Assembly (NCBI GenBank): GCA_035544215.1
Contig: DATKHY010000007.1
Span: forward strand, 1,178,001-1,242,000
Length of the DNA: 64,000 nt
Source of the DNA: Candidatus Binatia bacterium
GTDB lineage: Bacteria; Vulcanimicrobiota; Vulcanimicrobiia; Vulcanimicrobiales; Vulcanimicrobiaceae
Reading direction: 5' to 3'
In this document: in pieces, positions 17,098 to 28,986 of the stretch
How positions within the stretch are numbered: the first letter of the stretch is position 1
Layout: each line of letters starts with the position of its first letter
Made by a program: the position numbers and the translations under genes
The notes under the pieces: generated by a model
Told to the model about the DNA's origin: nothing
What the model saw: the letters and a program-made list of their open reading frames with translations, nothing else
Database searches by the model: none

Positions 17098-18924
17098 GTG
17101 AAGACGCGACCAGACATCCGCAACGTGGCGATCGTGGCACACGTCGATCATGGCAAGACGACCCTCGTGGACGCGATGCTCAAGCAGAGCGGTGTCTTCC
17201 GCGAGGGCCAGCAGGTAGCCACGCGGGTCATGGACTCTAACCCGCTCGAGCGCGAGCGTGGGATCACGATCCTCGCGAAGAACACGGCCGTGCGCCACGG
17301 CGACGTGAAGTTCAACATCGTCGACACCCCGGGGCACTCCGATTTCGGCGGCGAGGTCGAACGCGTGCTGCAGATGGTGCAGGGCGTGCTCCTGCTCGTG
17401 GACGCCGCCGAGGGCGTCATGCCCCAGACGCGCTTCGTCCTGCGCAAGGCGCTCGAGCTCGACCTGCGCGCCATCGTCGTCGTCAACAAGATCGATCGGA
17501 AGGACGCGCGTCCGCAAGAGGTCGTCAACGAGACGTTCGACCTCTTCGTCGAGCTAGGCGCCAACGACGAGCAGGCCGACTTTCCCGTGCTGTTCACCAA
17601 CGCGAAGGCCGGCATCGCGAAGCGCTCGTTGGACGACCCCGGCGACTCGCTCGAGCCGCTGTTCGAGACGATCGTAGCGCGCGTGCCGGAGCCGCCGTCG
17701 GAGGAGGGCCCGTTTCAGCTGCTGATCTCGGCCATCGACCACAACCGCTACGTCGGGCGCATCGGCATCGGCCGCATCTTCCGCGGGACGTCGCGTCGCA
17801 ACGAGCCGATCGTCAAGCTCGCGCGCGACGGCGCCGTTACGACGGGTCTGCGCCTCGCGACGCTGCTGACCTTCGCCGGGCTCGAGCGCATCGACGTCGA
17901 GGAGGCGTCAGCCGGCGACATCGTGTGCGTCTCGGGAATCGAGGATCTCAACATCGGCGACACGATCGCGGACGCGGAGGCACCCGAGCCGATCGCCGCG
18001 GTCGCCGTCGACGAACCGACCGTCTCGATGTTCTTTTCCGTGAACAACTCGCCGTTCGCGGGCCGGGAAGGCAAGTTCCTCACGTCACGCCAGATCCGCG
18101 AGCGCCTCATGCGCGAGCTGGAGTCGAACGTGGCGCTGCGCGTCGCGGACACCGTGTCGCCCGACACGTTCGAGGTGCGCGGGCGCGGCGAGCTGCACCT
18201 CGCGATCCTCATCGAAACGATGCGCCGCGAGGGTTACGAGCTGGGCGTCTCCAAGCCGCAGGTGATCGTCACGGAGCGCGATGGCAAGCGCTACGAGCCG
18301 GTCGAGTACGTCGTCGTCGACGTTGCCGAGGAGTACGCCGGCGCGGCGATCGAGGCGCTCGGCAAGCGCAAGGCGACGATGTCGAACATGCTGACCGTCG
18401 GCGACGTGCAGCGGCTCGAGTACACGATGCCGACGCGAGCCATCTTCGGCCTGCGCGGCGAGTTGCTGACGCTGACGCGCGGCACCGCCGTGCTCTCGCA
18501 CACCTACTACGACCACCAGCCGTGGCAGGGCGAGCTGCCAGGCCGCAACGTCGGCGCGCTGGTTGCGAGCGACACGGGGCGGTCGACGGGCTACGCCCTA
18601 ATGGGCCTCGAGCAGCGCGGCCGTTTCTTCATCGGCCCTGGCATCGACGTCTACGAGGGGATGATCGTCGGCCGCGCCGGCGACGAGTACGACGTCGCGA
18701 TCAACGTCGTGCGCGAGAAGAAGCTCACCAACATGCGCGCCGCGGGCTCCGACGAGAACGTCAAGCTCGCGCCGCCGGAAGAGCTCTCACTCGAGCGCTC
18801 GCTTGAGTTCATCGACGACGACGAGCTCGTCGAGGTCACCCCGAAGTCGATCCGCCTGCGCAAGCGCATCCTCGACGAAACCGCGCGGCTGCGGCTGCGC
18901 AAGCGCGAGGCCGCGAAAGCCTAA
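17098..18924 (+). CDS. typA: Ribosome-associated GTPase TypA/BipA
   Basis: 608 aa. G1 HVDHGKTTL (15-23), RERGITI switch [17 protein letters not shown] (G3) and [11 protein letters not shown] (G4) identify a translational GTPase, and the C-terminal half has the TypA-specific EF-G-V-like domain with [22 protein letters not shown] in place of an EF-G domain IV. TypA binds 70S ribosomes under stress and helps 50S assembly. The GTG start has no clear Shine-Dalgarno sequence. The gene stands alone and its 3' end faces the S9 peptidase 4 bp away. Confidence 0.95.
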   Translation: MKTRPDIRNVAIVAHVDHGKTTLVDAMLKQSGVFREGQQVATRVMDSNPLERERGITILAKNTAVRHGDVKFNIVDTPGHSDFGGEVERVLQMVQGVLLLVDAAEGVMPQTRFVLRKALELDLRAIVVVNKIDRKDARPQEVVNETFDLFVELGANDEQADFPVLFTNAKAGIAKRSLDDPGDSLEPLFETIVARVPEPPSEEGPFQLLISAIDHNRYVGRIGIGRIFRGTSRRNEPIVKLARDGAVTTGLRLATLLTFAGLERIDVEEASAGDIVCVSGIEDLNIGDTIADAEAPEPIAAVAVDEPTVSMFFSVNNSPFAGREGKFLTSRQIRERLMRELESNVALRVADTVSPDTFEVRGRGELHLAILIETMRREGYELGVSKPQVIVTERDGKRYEPVEYVVVDVAEEYAGAAIEALGKRKATMSNMLTVGDVQRLEYTMPTRAIFGLRGELLTLTRGTAVLSHTYYDHQPWQGELPGRNVGALVASDTGRSTGYALMGLEQRGRFFIGPGIDVYEGMIVGRAGDEYDVAINVVREKKLTNMRAAGSDENVKLAPPEELSLERSLEFIDDDELVEVTPKSIRLRKRILDETARLRLRKREAAKA

Positions 18925-18928
18925 GGCC

Positions 18929-21037
18929 TCACCGCGCGACCGAGAACTGCCGGGCGAAATAGTCCGCCGTTGCCGTGTCGGCCTCGAGCCAGGGCGCGTA
19001 GCGGAGAAAGCCGTGGATCTCGTTGGGGATCACGATCTCTTCGAATGGAACGCGCGCGAGCCGCAGCCGCGCCACGAGATCGACCATCTGGTGGAACTCG
19101 ACGTTGCGGTCGTCGTCGCCCTGGATGAGCAGCACAGGCGACTTCCACGTCGCGATCGAGGAATCGGGCGAGGATTGCCAGGCCAGCTTCATCAACGCTC
19201 GCGCGTCATACTGTTCGTAGCGCTTGAGCTGCGTGAATCCCCACACCGGATTGTCGATGTCGAGCGACCAGTCGTGCACGCCGTGAAAGTCGACGCCGGC
19301 CTTGAAGATGTCAGAGTTGCGCGCCAGCGCCAGCGCCGTGAGGTATCCGCCGTACGAGCCGCCCCAGATTCCGATGTGCTTCGGGTCGACGCTGTGCTGG
19401 CGCTGTAAAAAGCGCGCTCCGGCAACGACGTCTTGGTACTCGGACGCGCCGGTCGGCCCCCAGCGCGGCGGAAAGTTGAAGTCGTGGCCGTAACCGATGC
19501 CGAGCCGATAGTTCACCGACAGCACGACGAAGCCGTGATTGGCCAGATATTGGTTTACGGCGTACGCGTTGGAGTAGTAGTCCATATAGTGCCAGGTCAA
19601 CAGCATCTGGCGCGGCGGACCGCCGTGCACGAAGATGATGCCCGGGTGCTTTTCGCCGCCGCTCGGTACGAACAGCTGGCCGTAGACGCGTCCGCCATCC
19701 GGGGCGCGGAACGTCACCTCGCGGGGCGTGACGAGCTGCGAGGAGGGAAAGTCGCTCGGAAGCATATTGCCGTCAAGCGCGGTTTGCTTTGCGATCCCGA
19801 CACTGGGGTTCGAGAGCGTGTGGAAAGGAACGCGCAACGTAACGAGCGGAGGCTGCTGCGCGGTCGCGTGGTCGAAGGCGATAGCTCCGCCCGCGAGCGC
19901 AACCGGTTGCCAGTCGCTTCCGGCTCCTTTCGTCAGCTGGAAGATGTTTGCGGTTCCAACGTCAACCATAAAGATGTGCCGGCGATCGTCGTCGCCGGGC
20001 GTCGCACCGGTGTTGGCCGAATACACGACGGACTGAAGGTCCGGCGAAACGGAAACGTCCTCGACCATGAAAGACCCCGGTGTTAGCAGCCGCGCCGGAC
20101 CGCCCGCGGCCGCGACCGCGTACAGGTGCGGCCAGTTGTCCTCTTCGCTGTTGAAGACGAGACGATCGCCGGCGACCCATTCCAGAAACGGACCAAGTCC
20201 GGTCTGCGGCAGCGAGCCGCGCGGCGTATTTGGGCTCGACCACACGAGCCGTCCCGCGCCGGAGCGCGCGTCCGCGACCCAAATCTGCCACGGTGTCAGG
20301 TTCCAGTCGAGCGGATTTTGCGGCGGCCCGCCGTCGCCGTGCAGCCGCACGAACGCGACGCTCGCGCCGTCGGGCGACCAGCGCGGCATCGTGTCCTGCG
20401 ACGTCGTCGGCGCAAGATATTGGATCGGCGTCGCATCGTTGCGATAGATTCCGATGAAGCTGTGATCGGTCCGAGTCGAGACGAAGGCAAGCGCGGTTCC
20501 GTCCGGAGACCAGTGGAGATCGGAGTCCTGGCCGCGATCGAAGAGCAGCCGCTTCGCCGGTGCGGCGCCGTCGGTCGGCGCGATCATCACCGCGCCGCTG
20601 TTCGTGAAGGCGACGCGTGAGCCGTCGGGCGAGATGGCCGGCGTATCGCCCGCACCCAGCAGCTTCGGCGAGCCGGTCCTGAGCGAAGTCGAAGGGCTGG
20701 TAGAGACCAACCAGACCTGCATGTCTTGCTGCGTGGGATATGAGGCGGGATTGGGCTGCAGCGGGTCGGGCCAGTTCGCGTCATGATCGCCGCCGCGCAC
20801 GTAGACGACGTGCGAATCGTCGTTGGAGATGACGAGATTCGTTATCTCCTGGCCATCGTCGGCGCCGGACGAAAACAGCTCCTTCGGAGCGAAGTCGGGC
20901 GCGTGCGCGAACCAAATCGTTCGCACACCTTCCTTATCGAGCGTATAGACGATCGCCGTTCCCTGTTTATCTCGCGCGAGTGCTTCGGGGAATGGATAAC
21001 TCAAGATTTGGGCAAGCGTAAAAGCGGCAAGCAGCAT
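18929..21037 (-). CDS. S9 family prolyl-oligopeptidase-like peptidase
   Basis: 702 aa. The N-terminal 420 residues form a TolB/WD40-like beta propeller (SPDGSRVAF, SPDGTALAF, SPDGASVAF repeats). The C-terminal alpha/beta hydrolase has the nucleophile Ser561 in GGSYGGY, the acid in QGDDDRNVEF and the histidine in NEIHGF. Such enzymes cut short peptides, commonly as dipeptidyl aminopeptidases. The N-terminus (LLAAFTLAQILSYPFP) may be a signal peptide. The start lies 8 bp after the clpB stop, so it is the last gene of the GNAT-BNR-clpB operon. A dispersed repeat is inserted in frame at 20675-20696. Confidence 0.9.
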   Translation of the reverse strand: MLLAAFTLAQILSYPFPEALARDKQGTAIVYTLDKEGVRTIWFAHAPDFAPKELFSSGADDGQEITNLVISNDDSHVVYVRGGDHDANWPDPLQPNPASYPTQQDMQVWLVSTSPSTSLRTGSPKLLGAGDTPAISPDGSRVAFTNSGAVMIAPTDGAAPAKRLLFDRGQDSDLHWSPDGTALAFVSTRTDHSFIGIYRNDATPIQYLAPTTSQDTMPRWSPDGASVAFVRLHGDGGPPQNPLDWNLTPWQIWVADARSGAGRLVWSSPNTPRGSLPQTGLGPFLEWVAGDRLVFNSEEDNWPHLYAVAAAGGPARLLTPGSFMVEDVSVSPDLQSVVYSANTGATPGDDDRRHIFMVDVGTANIFQLTKGAGSDWQPVALAGGAIAFDHATAQQPPLVTLRVPFHTLSNPSVGIAKQTALDGNMLPSDFPSSQLVTPREVTFRAPDGGRVYGQLFVPSGGEKHPGIIFVHGGPPRQMLLTWHYMDYYSNAYAVNQYLANHGFVVLSVNYRLGIGYGHDFNFPPRWGPTGASEYQDVVAGARFLQRQHSVDPKHIGIWGGSYGGYLTALALARNSDIFKAGVDFHGVHDWSLDIDNPVWGFTQLKRYEQYDARALMKLAWQSSPDSSIATWKSPVLLIQGDDDRNVEFHQMVDLVARLRLARVPFEEIVIPNEIHGFLRYAPWLEADTATADYFARQFSVAR
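20675..20696 (+). repeat. Dispersed palindromic repeat copy inside the S9 peptidase gene
   Basis: GGTCCTGAGCGAAGTCGAAG here matches the known type of dispersed repeat with core TCCTGAGC...GTCGAAGG. On the coding strand it is read as PSTSLRTGS inside the propeller, a peptide that interrupts an otherwise ordinary blade. A second, diverged copy is at 24944-24968. Confidence 0.6.
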
Positions 21038-21045
21038 GCTGCTTC

Positions 21046-23669
<2,624 letters not shown>

Positions 23670-23673
<4 letters not shown>

Positions 23674-26600
23674 TGCTTGCCCATCATACAGTTCGAGGCT
23701 GGCACTTGCAGCCCCATGGTATTGCCGAACCGGACAAATTCGCCGTACGCCGATTCAAACCCCAGCGTTTGCGCATGGTAGCACACCCCTAGGTTTTGTT
23801 GCGTCAACGTCGGAGCTTGAAATGAGGTCGTCATGCGGGCGATCAAGTCCAGCACACGCTCGCGCACCTGTGCCGGGCCGTTGAGGTCCTCGACATTCTT
23901 AGGATCGTATGTCACACGCCGCCTGAAGGCGGCAAGCGCGGCGGCGTTCGAACCTGAGGCGTGCTTGAGCCGCGCGTCGATCGCGTTGAGCATCGTATCG
24001 ATACGACTCAGGTCATCGTAGAGCTGCACCATGAAATTATAGCGGCCGTCGTAATACGCCGCGGCAGGGTCGCGCGGATCGGCCCTCACCGTGACGCGTT
24101 GTTCGGCCGTCACGCCATCGGCATTGACGCGCACGATGTAGGTCGAAGGCGGCACTTCCGCACCGGTATCCGGCCCTTGATTCTCCTTGAAGGTGCCGGT
24201 CCACTTGACCGGCCCGTCCTCGTTGAGATCCCACGAGGCGCGATTCATTCCCGCGTGCTTCGCGACGTCGTCGCCGGTCAGGTGGCGGAGAACGCGCCCG
24301 TGCACGTCGAGGACGTCGATCGTCGCGCGTTTGGGCGCGCGAGCGAGATAGTACGTGATGATCGCGCCGTAATCAGGATTGGCGCCGACGAACTCGTTGG
24401 GAGGAATCTTCGGATCCGTGAACGTGTTGACCGGCGCCCACTGCCACATGCGGTACGCATCGCGCACCGGGAAGAGCGTCACCGTCGAAGATCCTGCCGT
24501 CGCGTAGCTTTGCAGCGCGGTCAGGTCGTCGAGGATCCAAACGCCGCGGCCATGAGCGGCCACCACAAGGTCGTTCGCCTGGGGTTGAATCTCGACGTCG
24601 TAGATCGCGCTGGCCGGCATGTTGAGCCGCAGCGAATGCCAGTGCGAGCCGCCGTCGAGCGTTACGAAGACGCCGCGATTGGTGCCGGCGTAGAGGACGT
24701 TCGAATTCTTCGGGTCCTGACGAATCGCGCGAACGAACTGATCGGGCGGCAAATCGCCCGCGATGGAATGCCACGTCGCGCCGTAGTCGTCGGTGCGCAG
24801 CACGTACGGGTGGTCGTCGCCGAGCAGACGACGCTCGACAGCGATGAACGCCGTCCCCGCGGAAAACCGCCCGGCATCGAGGCCGGTGACGCGGCCCCAC
24901 GGCGGCACCAGGGATTCGGGCGGCGCCACATTGTGCCATGTAGCCTGTCCTGAGCCTGCCGAAGAGCCATCCCGCGTGAGCTGCACGAGTCCGTCGTCGG
25001 TCGTCGCCCAGATGATCCCGTCATCGAGCCTCGTGGTCGCGAGCGAGAGGATCGTATCGTAAAATTCGGCGCCAGACTGGTCGTATGCAATCGGGCCGCC
25101 CGACGGCCCCTGCTTGCTCTTGTCGTCCCGCGTGAGGTCGGGGCTGATGACATACCAGAAGCGCCCGCGGTTGGGAGTTCTGAAGACGACGTTGCCGCCG
25201 ACGAGCGCGGAGCCGTCGTTGGTGAACGCGATCGGCGTGTCCCAGTTGAAGCGGTAGCGCAGGTCGCGGGCGGCAAGCTCTCCGTTCGATTCGGCGTCCG
25301 GCGACACGTCATAGGCCTGCGTCGTCCGCTCGTTCCAAAGATAGACCTGACCCGCGTCGGAGTTCGTCGAGGTGGACCATATGTATTGCGGATCCTCCGG
25401 GTCGACGACTGCCCACATGCCGTCGCCGGGAACGATCTGATACCAGTCGCGGTTCATCACGCCGACGCCGTTGGGCGGCGACGAGGGTCCGCACCACGAG
25501 TTGTCATCCTGCAATCCCACGCAGACGAGATAGTTATAATCCGCCGCGCTGCCGAGCCCGACGTGATACGGCTGCGCGAAGGGCAGGGCGTAGGGCTGCC
25601 AAAAGTTTTTGCCGCCGTCGGAAGAAAGGATGACGCCCTCGTCGCTCCCATTGATGATGCGCCGGCCGTCGGCCGACCACCAGATCGCGTGATAGTCCCA
25701 TCCGCCGCCCGTCGCGATCGGGTGAAACGTTCGGCCTCCGTCAGTACTCAGCGTGAGGATCAGCGAGACGTTGATGATGCGATTCGGATCCGCCGGGTCG
25801 ACGAAGACGCTCGTGAAGTAAAACGCGCGCGCGCCCAGGTACGGACTATGCGGCATCTTTTTCCAGCGGACGCCGCCGTCGTCGGAGCGCCACAGCTCGC
25901 CGGCGCGCGACTCGATGGCGGCATACACGCGCGAGTGCGTTCCCGCGGCCAGGCCGACCCGGCCGGTGAAACCGCTTGGTAGGCCGTTGCCGCGCAGCCG
26001 GCGCCACGTCGCACCGTCGTCATCCGAGCGGTAGATGCCGCCGAATGGGCCGCCGCTCGTGAGGCTCCACGGCGTGCGCCGCACCTGCCACACGCCAGCG
26101 AAGAGCGTCGCGGGGCGTCCCGGCACGCGAACCAGCGACGAGACGCCGCTCGATGGCCCGACGTACAGCGTCCGTGTCCAGTGCGCGCCGCCGTCGCGCG
26201 TCAAGTAGACACCGCGATTCGGATCGTCGGCCGAGATGCGGCCGAGCACGCCTACGGCGAGCACGCGCCGGTCGCGCGGATCGATCGTAATGCTCGAGAT
26301 GTGCGCGGAGCGCGCGAGGCCCACGTTCGTCCAGTGCGCGCCGCCGTCGCTCGAATGGTAGATGCCGTCGCCTGACTCGACGTCGTTTCGCGGATTGGAC
26401 TCGCCCGTGCCGACCCAGACGTCGCGGTCGTCCTGCGGCGCGATCGCGATGGCGCCGATCGGCGCCGCGGCTTCGCGATCGAAGACCGGCGACCAGGAAG
26501 CTCCGCCGTCGGTCGACTTGAAGACGCCCCCGCCGGCACCTCCGGCGTAATACAAATGCGAATCGCGGTCGCTGCCCGCGACGGCCGTCGCGCGCCCGCC

Positions 26601-26732
26601 GCTGATCGCGGGGCCGACCTCGCGGTACCTCAGGCCGGAGAGCGCCGCCGAAACCGTATCGGCACGCGCCGGCAACACGGCCAGCGCCGCCAGCGCGGCG
26701 AGCGCGAACGCGACGCGCGCTATCGTGCGCAT
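23670..26732 (-). CDS. Large secreted BNR/sortilin-like beta-propeller protein
   Basis: 1020 aa from the ATG at 26732. A much longer open frame upstream is the antisense-like frame of the GNAT gene and is rejected. Residues 1-25 are a signal peptide ([10 protein letters not shown]). The body is a series of Asp-box/BNR repeats ([32 protein letters not shown]) like the Vps10/sortilin propeller or xyloglucanase-type glycosidases, followed by a C-terminal domain with a helical end ([14 protein letters not shown]). No catalytic residue can be named. It overlaps GNAT (13 bp) and clpB (4 bp). A paralogue of similar size is at 58239. A diverged dispersed repeat lies in frame at 24944-24968. Confidence 0.8.
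24944..24968 (+). repeat. Second, diverged copy of the dispersed repeat, inside the BNR gene
   Basis: CCTGTCCTGAGCCTGCCGAA at this site has the same core as the copy at 20675-20696. It is read as SSAGSGQA on the coding strand, between two blades of the propeller. Confidence 0.5.
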
Positions 26733-27274
26733 ACGCGTCCGTACAGCAAGCCGTCGCACACTGCGTCGTTGCGATCCAGGTAGTACTTGCGTAGCGTCGC
26801 CTCCAGCGCGAAGCCGCACTTCTCCAAGACTCGAGCGGACGCGACGTTGGGAGCGAACACCGTCGCCTCGAGCCGGCGCAGGCCGCCGTCGCGAAGCGCA
26901 TAGTCCGAGACCGTTCGCGCGGCGTCGGTCGCGATGCCCCGGCCCCAGTAGTCGCACCCGAGCCAGTAGCCGAAAAGGCCCGTTCCGCTCCGCTCGCCGC
27001 CGAATCGCTCGACGCCGATGCCTCCCGCCAGCGACCCATCGACCTCGATGGCAAGTGAAAGCGGGGCCGCCGTCGCGATCCCGATCCACTCTTGCGCGTC
27101 GGCCCGCGTGTACGGGTGCGGAAAGCGGCGCGCCATCCAGCGAGCGACCCTGAAGTCGTCCGCAATTGAATACAGCGCGCCGGCGTCGCCGGCGCGATAG
27201 GGCCGCAATCGGCAGCACTCGCCCAATAATTCCAAGGGCAGCTTCTTAGCCGCGCGCGGCGAAAATCCGGGCAT
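26720..27274 (-). CDS. GNAT N-acetyltransferase (RimJ/RimL type)
   Basis: 184 aa from the ATG at 27274. The pattern RLRPYRAGDAGALYSIADD at the start, GYWLGCDYWGRGIATDA with the acetyl-CoA loop, and the C-terminal ASARVLEKCGFALEATLRKYYLDR are typical of the RimJ/RimL branch that acetylates protein N-termini or small amines. The start codon overlaps in a CATG with the divergent S53 peptidase start, so one of the two starts may lie further in; a TTG before ELLGE is possible. It is the first gene of the run leading to clpB. Confidence 0.85.
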   Translation of the reverse strand: MPGFSPRAAKKLPLELLGECCRLRPYRAGDAGALYSIADDFRVARWMARRFPHPYTRADAQEWIGIATAAPLSLAIEVDGSLAGGIGVERFGGERSGTGLFGYWLGCDYWGRGIATDAARTVSDYALRDGGLRRLEATVFAPNVASARVLEKCGFALEATLRKYYLDRNDAVCDGLLYGRVCAR

Positions 27275-28793
27275 GACCGCGGAAAAGCCGGTTCCGATCG
27301 CGGGCACGCATCGCACCGTGTGGCCCGGCGCGACGGCCGTCGCCTCCCTCGCCGACGGCGATGCGCTGCTCACGGCGTGGCTGCGACCGCGCGAGGGCGG
27401 CGAGCTCGACGCCGCGCGCGCCCGGCAACTCGGCGCGACGCCCCCGGCGCGACGCGTCTACGCGAGCCGAGCGGAGCTCGCGCAGGCGACGGACGCCGAC
27501 CCCGACGACGTCGACTTACTGAAGTCGTATTGCGCGAAGATGGGCCTCGACGTCGTCGGAACGCACTGGCGCTCCGTCACGTTGAGCGGGCCGATCGCGA
27601 AGCTGGTCGAGGTCTTCGGCGCGACCGCCTCGATCTACGAGCTTCCCGACAAGCGCCGCTTCCGGCATCGCTCCGAGTCGCTGCACGCCCCGAGCGAGAT
27701 CGCCGCGATGGTGCGCGGGCCGTTCGGCATCCATCAGTGGCCGCGTTCGCACGCCATCGGCACGCTGCAGCCGCACACGACGCCGCTTTCCGCGCAAGAC
27801 GTCGCGGCGCGCTACGAATTTCCCGACGGCGACGGCTCCGGCCAGACCGTGGGCCTGATCCAGCTGCGCGGGACGTTCAAGCCGGACGACTTCACGAAAT
27901 GCATGACGGCTCAAGGCGTAACCGCCAAACTCCCCGTCGTCAAGCGCGTCGACAACGCGGAGATCGCGCACGCCGAGGAAACGGAAAAGGACGTCGAATC
28001 CGCGATCGACACGCAGATCGTCGGGGCGCTGGCGCCGGGCGCGCAGATCGTGGTCTACGCCGCGCCCGACGACGAGCGCGGCGTACTGGACGCCGTTCGC
28101 GCCGCGATCTTCGACGACGAAAACCGGCCGTCGATCCTCTCGATCAGCTTCGGTTTTCCCGAGCAGCTTTGGACGCCGGTAGCCCTGACCATCCTGGACG
28201 AGCTCTTCACCGCCGCGGCGCTCCTCGGCATAAGCGTGTTCTGCGCCGCGGGCGACAACGGAGCGGAGCTCGACGCGGCCGGCAACGCGCACGTGCTCGC
28301 TCCTGCGTCCAGTCCGTTGGCGCACGCGTGCGGCGGCACACAGCTCGTCGCTACCGACAACATCACAACCGAGGTGGCGTGGCCGAAAACCGGCGGCGGA
28401 TTTAGCGAAAAGTTCGGCGCCGCGGCGTGGCAGGGCACGGCTGCGCTTGCCGCGGGCGCGTATCACGCGGCGCCCGGGCGCGGCCTGCCCGACTTCGCCG
28501 CTCAGGTGATGCCCGGATACGCCATTGTCTTCGAGGGCACGGCGCTCGCCGCCGGCGGTACGAGCGCGGCCGCCCCGATGTGGTCAGCGCTCGTCGCGCG
28601 CATCAATCAGCGCCTGGGGGCGCCGGCCGGCTTCATCGCGCCGCTTTTGTACGCGGCGTCGGCGACGCTATTTCGCGACGTGACGAGCGGAGGCAACGAC
28701 CGCTATCAAAGCGCCGTTGGATGGAACCCGTGCACCGGCCTCGGCGTCCCGATCGGAACCGCGATCGACGCGATGCTGCGAGGATCTAGTTAA
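27273..28793 (+). CDS. S53 family (kumamolisin/sedolisin) acid serine peptidase
   Basis: 506 aa. Residues 1-170 are the Pro-kumamolisin activation domain (VASLADGDALLTAWLRPREGG, SLHAPSEIAAMVRGPFGIHQWP). The catalytic domain has Glu242 and Asp246 in ESAID and Ser431 in GGTSAAAP, the sedolisin catalytic set, and ends with the calcium-site type segment NPCTGLGVPIG. These enzymes work in acid and are self-activating. No signal peptide is obvious at the chosen start, as in several kumamolisins. It is divergent from the GNAT gene, with no same-strand partner. Confidence 0.92.
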   Translation: MTAEKPVPIAGTHRTVWPGATAVASLADGDALLTAWLRPREGGELDAARARQLGATPPARRVYASRAELAQATDADPDDVDLLKSYCAKMGLDVVGTHWRSVTLSGPIAKLVEVFGATASIYELPDKRRFRHRSESLHAPSEIAAMVRGPFGIHQWPRSHAIGTLQPHTTPLSAQDVAARYEFPDGDGSGQTVGLIQLRGTFKPDDFTKCMTAQGVTAKLPVVKRVDNAEIAHAEETEKDVESAIDTQIVGALAPGAQIVVYAAPDDERGVLDAVRAAIFDDENRPSILSISFGFPEQLWTPVALTILDELFTAAALLGISVFCAAGDNGAELDAAGNAHVLAPASSPLAHACGGTQLVATDNITTEVAWPKTGGGFSEKFGAAAWQGTAALAAGAYHAAPGRGLPDFAAQVMPGYAIVFEGTALAAGGTSAAAPMWSALVARINQRLGAPAGFIAPLLYAASATLFRDVTSGGNDRYQSAVGWNPCTGLGVPIGTAIDAMLRGSS

Positions 28794-28979
28794 TTAGAAA
28801 CCTATGCAGGCCAGCGCGTCGTCGTGAAACGTTTGATGCGCGGCCTTGTACTTGTCAACTGCCCGAGCCAGGCGGTCCTTGTCGCACCCGGCCAAGGCGG
28901 CGAGTTTGTGATGGAGCTCGTCGATCGTGCGGCCGTGCGCGGCCAATGCGCTCGCTGCGTCTGATTTAACATCGGACAT
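28794..28979 (-). CDS. Small helical protein, 61 aa, unknown
   Basis: The ATG at 28979 is preceded by GGAGGAG, which lies within the last codons of the upstream cyclase/ATPase gene; the cyclase stop is only 7 bp upstream. The protein is predicted as a helical hairpin (VKSDAASALAAHGRTIDELHHKLAAL, then KDRLARAVDKYKAAHQTFHDD), with two cysteines (GCDKD and ACIGF at the C-terminus). No family is recognised. Strong ribosome site and coupling argue that it is real and works with the cyclase protein. Confidence 0.6.
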   Translation of the reverse strand: MSDVKSDAASALAAHGRTIDELHHKLAALAGCDKDRLARAVDKYKAAHQTFHDDALACIGF

Positions 28980-28986
28980 GACGTGT

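Noticed and set aside
26733-27218. N-terminal extension of the BNR protein
   Set aside because: Arg-rich shadow of the GNAT gene; the signal peptide begins at 26732.
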